Assembly (NCBI GenBank): GCA_017550775.1 | Contig: JAFZOA010000368.1 | Span: forward strand, 1-6,308 | Length of the DNA stretch: 6,308 nt | Reading direction: 5' to 3' | Source of the DNA: Ruminiclostridium sp. | Lineage (GTDB): Bacteria > Bacillota_A > Clostridia > Oscillospirales > Ruminococcaceae | In this document: piece after piece, positions 1 through 4,970 of the stretch | Layout of the letters: every line of letters begins with the position of its first letter | Position numbering within the stretch: the stretch's first letter is position 1 | Translations under genes and position numbers: made by a program | Notes under the pieces: model-generated | Told to the model about the DNA's origin: nothing | The model's input: only the letters and a program-made list of their open reading frames with translations | Databases searched by the model: none

Positions 1-1
1 C

Positions 2-409
2 ATCACCGGCGATACCGAGACCTACAGCAAGGCGGCGGCGTTCATTTTCGATATGCTCGCCGCGAACGGGGCGGAATGTGCGTTCTACACCAACGGCTCC
101 GGTGGAGTGCACGAACAGGGCGGCTCCGACAAAGAGGACTACATGACCCTGCTTCGGGTGCTCTCGGACATAGAAAACACCTGCTCGATAGACTTCCGGG
201 ACTTCATAGGACAAATGGAGGCCTCCGGCATCTACTTCCCCGACCGCACCGACATCTTTATCCTCACCGCCTACATCGACGACTTCACGGCGGATCTCGC
301 GGCGGTAATGCGCCGGCGCGGCAAGAATGTCGTCTTCTACTGCAACGACGACACCGTGAACGACCCGCGCCTTATGCGCATAGGACGGGTAAACAGGTTC
401 TACTGCTGA
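2..409 (+). CDS. DUF58 family protein, C-terminal part (5' end outside window)
   Basis: The frame is open from the first base (codons begin at position 2) and ends at TGA 407-409, giving 135 visible residues with no start in the window. The first in-frame ATG (53-55) lies inside a helix and is not a convincing start. The pattern matches the end of DUF58 proteins, whose fold resembles a von Willebrand A domain. A helix (about residues 8-22) precedes a strand with 'AFYTNG', then a leucine-rich helix 'LLRVLSDIE', a strand 'DIFILTAYID', a helix, and a final strand 'KNVVFYCNDD'. DUF58 proteins are usually encoded beside MoxR AAA+ ATPases and membrane proteins, and are thought to act in assembly of envelope or metal-dependent complexes. 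The precise role is unknown. A gap of 40 bp separates it from the next gene, which carries a DUF4129-like tail, and this neighbour supports the call. The conserved central DUF58 motif would lie upstream and cannot be checked here. Confidence 0.72.
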   Translation: MTGDTETYSKAAAFIFDMLAANGAECAFYTNGSGGVHEQGGSDKEDYMTLLRVLSDIENTCSIDFRDFIGQMEASGIYFPDRTDIFILTAYIDDFTADLAAVMRRRGKNVVFYCNDDTVNDPRLMRIGRVNRFYC

Positions 410-449
410 CCCGGAGTTATTACTCACGCAACCGAAAGAAGGTGATGAT

Positions 450-1736
450 ATGCGCAGCTTCGTTCTGAAAACTCTTGCCGTCCTGTCATTTGCGGCAGTG
501 GTTTTCCCGTTCCTGTTCGGCTGTGACATCAACACCTACGGAGATATAAGCGTGCTGCGAATGCTGTATTACTACGGCATCGGCGCGGTAATATTCCTGC
601 TCGGGTATGTCTCGGCGGCGATATCGAAGTCGCATAAGAAGCTGCGCATACCGCTTCGTATCGCGGGCGCGCTCATGTTCGGGGTCGGCTTCCTTTCCCT
701 ACCGATAGGCGGTGACGGGGTGACGGTATTCGCGTTCGGCGTTTGCAGCGTCTTTGCGTACTTCATAGGCGAGCGCGCGGGCTATAAGAACTTCGCGGAT
801 ATGTTCCCGCTGACGGCGTTCGCATTCTACATCGTGCTTGCTGTCGGCTGCTACATCTTTGTGCGGGTAGCCGCAAACGAGGAGATAAGCACAGCCGCAG
901 CGGACACGGTAGTTGCGGCGTTCGCGGCGGAGTTCGCCGCAGCAGCCCTTCTCGTGAACCAGAGCGGCATCTTCGACCGCGCCAATATGCGCAAGGAGAC
1001 AAGATCCTCGCTCCCGAAAGGTCTTACCGCGTACAACGCCGCTCTGATCCTCGGCTTCACGGTGACCGCGCTGGCGCTCTGCGTGTTCCGCAAGCAGGTG
1101 GCGCAGCTCCTGAGCGATATCGGGATAATACTTGTGAAAGCGATAGTATGGTTCCTGTCGCTGTTCAACGCGGAATCAATGGAGACGGAAGCGTCTTCCG
1201 AGGGCGAGATAGGCGCGGGCTGGGCATTCTACGAATACAGTTGGTATCTCCTTGAAGCCTTCGCGATACTCGTTATGATAGCTCTCGCGATCATCTTCCG
1301 GAAGCAGATCTTCGGCGCGATAAAGGGGTTCTTTTCGTGGCTCGGAATGTTGTTCAGCGGTCGTCCTGAGGAGTCCGCCCGCCCGGAGTTCATAGACGTG
1401 TTCGAGAATTTCTCCTCCGGCAGACGCTCAAAGCCGCTCTCCGACAACATCTACGCTGTACATCGCAGATATGCCGCGGAAAAGGACCCGGTCAAGAAGT
1501 TCCGTTACGGCTACCGCGTCCTGCTGTTTCGCATCAGGGCGGTCAATCAGCGCCTTACCCCCGCCGACACGGTCTCCGTTCAGGCAGAGCGCGGCGAGGT
1601 ACTGTTCCCACGTGACGAGATACATTCGGTAGCCGATACTTATGACGAAGTGCGCTACGGAGACCACGTCCCGACCGACGACGAGCTCACCGCGCTTTCC
1701 GGCTTTTTCTCCCCGTCAAAAACAAACAGCAGATAA
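450..1736 (+). CDS. Polytopic membrane protein with C-terminal DUF4129-like domain
   Basis: This encodes 428 residues. The ATG at 450 follows a good ribosome binding site (AAGAAGGTG, ending at 444). About eight or nine hydrophobic segments are visible, near residues 4-24, 37-59, 67-86, 90-107, 118-140, 147-168, 193-213, 222-240 and 263-283. A charged tail of about 140 residues follows and is probably cytoplasmic. In the tail, residues 335-405 resemble the DUF4129 domain: an 'YAVHRRYA' helix, 'KKFRYGYRVLL', then 'LTPADT' and a closing 'YDEVRYGD'. DUF4129 is best known at the C-terminus of TgpA-type membrane transglutaminases and in proteins of MoxR/DUF58 operons. No transglutaminase core with a Cys-His-Asp triad was noticed between the membrane part and the tail; only a short acidic stretch (241-256) is present. 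It is therefore a reduced or stand-alone version, presumably co-transcribed with the DUF58 gene. The membrane prediction is firm, the DUF4129 call is likely, and the function is unknown. Confidence 0.75.
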   Translation: MRSFVLKTLAVLSFAAVVFPFLFGCDINTYGDISVLRMLYYYGIGAVIFLLGYVSAAISKSHKKLRIPLRIAGALMFGVGFLSLPIGGDGVTVFAFGVCSVFAYFIGERAGYKNFADMFPLTAFAFYIVLAVGCYIFVRVAANEEISTAAADTVVAAFAAEFAAAALLVNQSGIFDRANMRKETRSSLPKGLTAYNAALILGFTVTALALCVFRKQVAQLLSDIGIILVKAIVWFLSLFNAESMETEASSEGEIGAGWAFYEYSWYLLEAFAILVMIALAIIFRKQIFGAIKGFFSWLGMLFSGRPEESARPEFIDVFENFSSGRRSKPLSDNIYAVHRRYAAEKDPVKKFRYGYRVLLFRIRAVNQRLTPADTVSVQAERGEVLFPRDEIHSVADTYDEVRYGDHVPTDDELTALSGFFSPSKTNSR

Positions 1737-1742
1737 AGAAGA

Positions 1743-1773
1743 ACGCCTTTCCCGCATAGCGCGGGAAAGGCGT
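1743..1773. terminator. Bidirectional intrinsic terminator between convergent genes
   Basis: A perfect 13-bp inverted repeat (arms 1743-1755 and 1761-1773) with a 5-nt loop ATAGC begins seven bases after the TAA of the + strand gene. The + strand continues CTGTTTATG, a weak U-tract. The - strand continues TTCTTTATC and soon after becomes T-rich, so the hairpin could also stop transcription of the BMP gene arriving from the right. Stem strength and position are directly visible; function on both strands is inferred. Confidence 0.85.
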
Positions 1774-1812
1774 CTGTTTATGCTGTCAAAATTTGAATTT
1801 GGTATCAGATAT

Positions 1813-1828
1813 GTCGCCGCAAGGCGAC
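1813..1828. other. Small GC-rich hairpin with GCAA tetraloop in convergent intergenic region
   Basis: A 6-bp stem (GTCGCC at 1813-1818, GGCGAC at 1823-1828) closes a GCAA loop when read on the + strand, which is a stable GNRA-type tetraloop. It lies 24 bases beyond the stop codon of the BMP gene, so it would be in that transcript's 3' end, where the loop reads TTGC. Neither side has a T-tract, so it is unlikely to be a terminator alone. It may protect the 3' end, or it may be chance. Confidence 0.45.
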
Positions 1829-1851
1829 GCAATAGTTGTCAATTTACATAA

Positions 1852-3267
1852 CTATTCCAGCGTCGCTTCACCGACCTCAATTGTGGTCTCGGCGGCGGTG
1901 GTCTCAGCGACCGGCTTCGGTGCGACTCCCTCCTTGAATTCGCTGTGAACGGTGAAGTCCGAACCGATAGGATTGTCGTTGACCTCGGTGAACGAGCCGG
2001 TCTTGCGAATGCCCTGAACAAGCCAGTTGATCTGCAGGATATTCTCAAAGCTCATGGCCTGACCCTTCTCGACCATGATCTTGCCGTCGATGTTCTTGAC
2101 CTCGCCCATGAACACCTCAGCCTTGCCTTCCTTGATGTAGTCGTAAAGCGTCTTGCAGATATCCTCGGTTCCCTTCTCGGCTGCCGGTCCGAAGTCAACA
2201 AGCCTTACCATACCGGAAGCGACATCCCCGAAGTAATTCTTCGAGCTGAAATTCTCGTTGATTATAGAGCGCACCTCGTCCACAAGGTAGGTGCTGAAAT
2301 TGAAGAAGTAACCGGTGATGTAGTCGTCGGGAGCTATCTCGGGGAGATCGTAGCAGTTGCCGATGACCTTAACGCCCTTTCTCGCCGCGTACTTCACTGC
2401 GTAATCCGACTCCATGTAGGACATGATTATGTCGCAGCCCTGCGAAACGAGGTCGTCCACTGCGGCCTCTATCTCCGAGTGGCTGTTCGACCACGCCCAG
2501 TCAAGGCGCACGTCGGTGTGAGTAGTCCAGATCTCCGACGCGCCCAGCACGAATGCGTCCACCACGCCGTAAACGTTGTATTCGCCCGGGTCGGCAACCA
2601 CGCCAATCACATTGGTTTTGGTGTTATGCGCCGCCGCAAGTCCGCACACCGCCGCGGTCTGATAAAGCTCGCCGCCGAAAGTGGCAAGATACTTACCGAC
2701 CGTTGTCCCGCCGAATGCGATGTAGTAGGTTCCCGAGGAAGCCTTGTTCTCCTTGTTGGCGGAATTGCCGAACTTGGGACTGCACGCGACGATGATGTTG
2801 CACCCCTCGTCCTGCAAGGTGTTGACAGCCTGCGGGAAGTCAGCCACAAGCACGTTCTCGACATAACAGGTCTCAAGTCCGAGAGAGCGCTGTATCTGTG
2901 CTCTCGCGACCTCAAAGCAGGCATTGGTCGCGCCGTCGTCAACATAGCCGCTGTACACAAACCCGACCTTGTACACGGTCTTGGGCTCCTCCGGAAGCGT
3001 TTCATACTCGAATACCTGCTCGCCGTTCTCGTCGGTGACGGGAGAGCCGTCCTCGTTGGTCATCGGTATGGTCTCAAGCGGCACGTCGGTAAGTGCGGGT
3101 TCGCCGCCCTCTTCGGTAACTATCTCGCCGAACTCGTTGGTGAAGGTCACCATTTTGGTGGGAACGGGTTCTTCCTCCTCGCCGTTACAGCCAGAGAAAG
3201 ACAGAGCGCAAACCGCCGTAAGCAGAGCGGCAGCGATATTCCGAAGCTTTTTTATATATCCGGACAT
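1852..3267 (-). CDS. BMP family (PnrA-like) substrate-binding lipoprotein
   Basis: This encodes 471 residues, with ATG at 3267-3265 and a ribosome binding site AAAGGGG 10 bases upstream. Residues 1-26 form a lipoprotein signal peptide (KK at 6-7, then a hydrophobic core) ending in a lipobox 'SFSGC', with Cys27 as the lipidation site. Residues 28-97 are an acidic linker containing two copies of a TNExG..VT.E.GE-like unit (42-56 and 69-83). The BMP domain covers about 98-420. It begins 'YKVGFVYSGYVDDGAT', includes 'CYVENV', 'QGCDIIMSYMESDYAVKYAARKG' (split over 276-297), 'KVIGNCYD' and 'GYFFNFSTYLVDEV', and ends with 'NWLVQGI'. This order matches BMP proteins of the type paired with ABC transporters of nucleosides or other small solutes. 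The ligand cannot be read from the sequence. No permease or ATPase gene is next to it, so the gene looks solitary here. The C-terminus has a Thr/Ala/Glu-rich tail. Confidence 0.88.
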   Translation of the reverse strand: MSGYIKKLRNIAAALLTAVCALSFSGCNGEEEEPVPTKMVTFTNEFGEIVTEEGGEPALTDVPLETIPMTNEDGSPVTDENGEQVFEYETLPEEPKTVYKVGFVYSGYVDDGATNACFEVARAQIQRSLGLETCYVENVLVADFPQAVNTLQDEGCNIIVACSPKFGNSANKENKASSGTYYIAFGGTTVGKYLATFGGELYQTAAVCGLAAAHNTKTNVIGVVADPGEYNVYGVVDAFVLGASEIWTTHTDVRLDWAWSNSHSEIEAAVDDLVSQGCDIIMSYMESDYAVKYAARKGVKVIGNCYDLPEIAPDDYITGYFFNFSTYLVDEVRSIINENFSSKNYFGDVASGMVRLVDFGPAAEKGTEDICKTLYDYIKEGKAEVFMGEVKNIDGKIMVEKGQAMSFENILQINWLVQGIRKTGSFTEVNDNPIGSDFTVHSEFKEGVAPKPVAETTAAETTIEVGEATLE

Positions 3268-3287
3268 TATCGAAATTCCCCTTTGTA

Positions 3288-3305
3288 TATGCGCAAAAAC
3301 GCATA
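3288..3305 (-). promoter_or_regulatory. Hairpin in 5' leader of the BMP gene
   Basis: A perfect 6-bp inverted repeat (TATGCG at 3288-3293, CGCATA at 3300-3305) with a 6-nt loop lies between the predicted start of transcription and the ribosome binding site (3278-3284) of the BMP gene. It may be a leader stem-loop or a palindromic operator half-site pair. No known riboswitch was recognised. Confidence 0.4.
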
Positions 3306-3325
3306 GTATTTCATATTACCGTGTA

Positions 3326-3334
3326 ATTATAACA
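3326..3334 (-). promoter_or_regulatory. Extended -10 promoter for the BMP lipoprotein gene
   Basis: Read on the - strand the bases are TGTTATAAT, a perfect -10 hexamer (3331-3326) preceded by the extended TGn motif. No good -35 hexamer stands at 16-18 bp, as expected for an extended -10 promoter. An A/T-rich stretch lies upstream. The start of transcription would be near 3319, leaving a leader of about 52 nt before the ATG at 3267. Confidence 0.7.
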
Positions 3335-3336
3335 CA

Positions 3337-3400
3337 TTTTTCAAAAAAAATCATCACTTTTTTTAATTTTTGTGAATTTTTTTAAAAATATTTTGCATTT
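3337..3400. other. AT-rich divergent intergenic segment
   Basis: Only 8 of these 64 bases are G or C, in a window whose genes are strongly GC-rich. The segment holds A and T runs of seven or more and sits between two divergent promoters. It could act as a UP element for either promoter or as a bent, protein-binding region. No gene is seen in it. Confidence 0.6.
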
Positions 3401-3421
3401 TGCACGGAATTGTGATATACT
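3393..3421 (+). promoter_or_regulatory. Sigma-A-type promoter reading toward the PrsA-like gene
   Basis: The -35 is TTGCAT (3393-3398; three of six consensus bases) and the -10 is TATACT (3416-3421; five of six), separated by exactly 17 bp. The -10 is preceded by TGA, giving an extended -10. Transcription would begin near 3428, which is the left edge of the foldback element. A transcript reaching the gene at 3693 would have a leader of about 265 nt. Confidence 0.6.
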
Positions 3422-3428
3422 TAATGAA

Positions 3429-3585
3429 GGGAGCCTCTAAAAACCGTTTTGAGAGAAAAAGAGCTAACCGCATCATCTACTTCGTCAAGTCTCCTCACCT
3501 TGCGCCGGCAAGCTTTCGGAGCCTTTCCTCGTATCTGACGCGGTTGTCTCATTTTCTCTTTTCAAAATGGTTTTCAGAGGCACCC
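3429..3585. repeat. 157-bp foldback element (MITE-like or structured RNA)
   Basis: The two ends are imperfect inverted repeats: 3429-3463 and 3548-3585. The first 24 positions match at 21, and after a 3-base insertion in the right arm the next 11 match at 10. The termini read GGGAGCCTCT and, on the other strand, GGGTGCCTCT. Just inside them a second pair (AACCGC at 3466-3471, GCGGTT at 3540-3545) continues the stem. The apical part holds CTTGC/GCAAG (3499-3503, 3508-3512) enclosed by CTCC/GGAG (3491-3494, 3518-3521). TGAA occurs on both flanks (3425-3428 and 3586-3589), as a 4-bp target duplication would. No transposase is encoded. It could be a miniature inverted-repeat element, or a leader or small RNA. 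The fold is directly visible; its nature is inferred, and I do not recognise a named family. Confidence 0.75.
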
Positions 3586-3590
3586 TGAAG

Positions 3591-3627
3591 CGGTGATGAT
3601 ACCGACGCGGTGACGATACCGACGCGG
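3591..3627. repeat. 17-bp tandem duplication, two copies plus three bases
   Basis: Copies at 3591-3607 and 3608-3624 differ at one base (CGGTGATGATACCGACG versus CGGTGACGATACCGACG) and are followed by a partial third CGG. Each copy contains CGGT and ACCG separated by six bases, so each can form a tiny hairpin or a dyad operator. It lies directly after the foldback element, in the leader of the PrsA-like gene. Confidence 0.8.
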
Positions 3628-3676
3628 CGCAGTAACTGCCGTACCATATCGGATCTCGCTGCATATCATACAGAAC

Positions 3677-3683
3677 AAAGGAA
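3677..3683 (+). promoter_or_regulatory. Ribosome binding site that selects the TTG at 3693
   Basis: AAAGGAA at 3677-3683 touches the in-frame TTG at 3684, leaving no room for that codon to be used. It is 9 bases upstream of the next in-frame TTG at 3693. No in-frame ATG or GTG is suitably placed, so 3693 is the preferred start. Confidence 0.7.
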
Positions 3684-3692
3684 TTGAGACTA

Positions 3693-4955
3693 TTGAGAAA
3701 CAAACATACCGCGGCACTTTTCACCGCGGCGGTGATCGCGGTATCTGCCGCGTTTTCCGGCTGCGGCTCACCCGCAGGAAACACCGTTCGATCCGCCCCC
3801 AGCGCCGCCGCCCGTGAGATAGCGGACGAATACTATCCATGCAGCCGCGCGGACTTCCCGGAATGGGCGGGCATAGACAACAACAAGATAGTGGGCTCGG
3901 CCAACTCCCCCGAGCATATCCCGGAGCTTGACATAACCTACGGCGAGTTCATAGACGAGTATATGTACTACCTTGCGGTAAGCGGCATAACCGACGACAT
4001 GAGCGCCGATTCCGCGGACATCTGTGCTTCATACCGCCTGAACATCATCAACTACCTCACCTACGAAAAGATGTACATGTACGCCGCAAAGCAGGAGTAT
4101 GGCATCTCCCCCGAAACGCTCACCCCCGAACAGCTTGCCGAGGTGCAAAGCTCCGCCGATGCCGTGCGGGATGACTGGAAGACCGAATTTTACGCTGCCG
4201 CAAGCGCTAAGCTCGGAAAAGGCGCGTCCGACGAGGACATCGACCGTCTCTGCGGAGAAGCGCTCGACGTGATATTCGAGAAGTGCGGCATAGACTACGA
4301 TATGTTCTACAACTGGGAGCTTTACTCAAAGATCGAGTCCCTCGTGTACTCTAAAATGCTCGAAGGCTCGGAGATCACCGACGAGCAGGTGCAGCGGGAG
4401 CTTCAGGGCTACATCGACAGCGCAAAGCTGGCGTGCGAGAACGACCCCGCCTCGTACGAGACCAACCCGACCTACATCATGGCGTATGTGCCGGACGGTA
4501 CGCGCTGCGCCTCGCATATCTTCATTCCGGCGGACGACACCGCTAAAGCTGACGAGGTGTCCGCAAAGATAAAGGATATGGGCGACGGACTCACCGATGA
4601 GGCGTTTTCTACGCTCATAAAGCAGTACGGCGGCGCGACGGAACACATGGTGCTGCGCAATTCCGCCAAGTACGACAGCGCCTATGTCAGCGCGCTTTAC
4701 GATCTCGGAAAGAAATACGGCGTGAGCGAGCCGGTGGTCTCTGACGACGGCGTGTATTTTATCATGTACACCGGCGACGCTGTCGCAGAGACAGAACTGC
4801 TCGAAAGCAGCATAAAAAGCCGCCTTAAAACACAGACGCAGGAGAACGTACAGTTCAGCGCGTATCAGGAATGGAATTCAAAGTACAGCTTTGACATCGA
4901 CTGCGAGACCCTCAGAGTCTCACAGGAGGATATCATACAAAGCAGATCACAATGA
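3693..4955 (+). CDS. PrsA/SurA-like lipoprotein with degenerate parvulin region
   Basis: This encodes 420 residues from a TTG start at 3693; a TTG at 3684 would add three residues but overlaps the ribosome binding site. Residues 1-23 are a lipoprotein signal peptide (RNK, then a hydrophobic stretch) with lipobox 'AFSGC', so Cys24 would be lipidated and the protein anchored outside the membrane. Residues 80-225 are helical and include 'ITYGEFIDEYMYYLA', like the chaperone part of SurA/PrsA proteins. Residues 271-360 resemble a parvulin prolyl isomerase domain: 'ASHIFIPADDTAKADEV', a helix, then 'VSEPVVSDDGVYFIMYTGD'. The central glycine-rich motif (usually GGDLG) is missing, so isomerase activity is doubtful and a holdase/chaperone role is more likely. 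A coiled-coil-like tail follows (365-395). The next gene begins 15 bp after the stop, suggesting an operon. The family call is probable, and the substrate is unknown. Confidence 0.72.
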   Translation: MRNKHTAALFTAAVIAVSAAFSGCGSPAGNTVRSAPSAAAREIADEYYPCSRADFPEWAGIDNNKIVGSANSPEHIPELDITYGEFIDEYMYYLAVSGITDDMSADSADICASYRLNIINYLTYEKMYMYAAKQEYGISPETLTPEQLAEVQSSADAVRDDWKTEFYAAASAKLGKGASDEDIDRLCGEALDVIFEKCGIDYDMFYNWELYSKIESLVYSKMLEGSEITDEQVQRELQGYIDSAKLACENDPASYETNPTYIMAYVPDGTRCASHIFIPADDTAKADEVSAKIKDMGDGLTDEAFSTLIKQYGGATEHMVLRNSAKYDSAYVSALYDLGKKYGVSEPVVSDDGVYFIMYTGDAVAETELLESSIKSRLKTQTQENVQFSAYQEWNSKYSFDIDCETLRVSQEDIIQSRSQ

Positions 4956-4970
4956 CAGAAAGGATATCAC

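Noticed and set aside
76..468. A 130-residue + strand frame overlapping the DUF58 fragment
   Set aside because: It is an Arg/His-rich out-of-frame shadow, whereas the other frame shows alternating strands and helices typical of DUF58.
1945..3306. A 453-residue open frame on the + strand across the whole BMP gene
   Set aside because: It is antisense to a clearly recognised lipoprotein gene, resembles no family, and is rich in Val/Leu/Arg/His as expected from the complement of GC-rich codons.
3400..3588. A 62-residue + strand frame beginning with TTG and covering the foldback element
   Set aside because: It has no ribosome binding site, its start lies inside the predicted promoter, and most of the frame is the inverted repeat itself.
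3429..3627. Possible CRISPR array from the repeated and inverted sequences
   Set aside because: There are only two inverted arms and one adjacent tandem pair, with no regularly spaced direct repeats and no spacers.
3485..3784. A 99-residue - strand frame running from the foldback element into the PrsA-like gene
   Set aside because: It overlaps the repeat and the signal peptide coding region, has no family resemblance, and no suitable ribosome binding site was seen.
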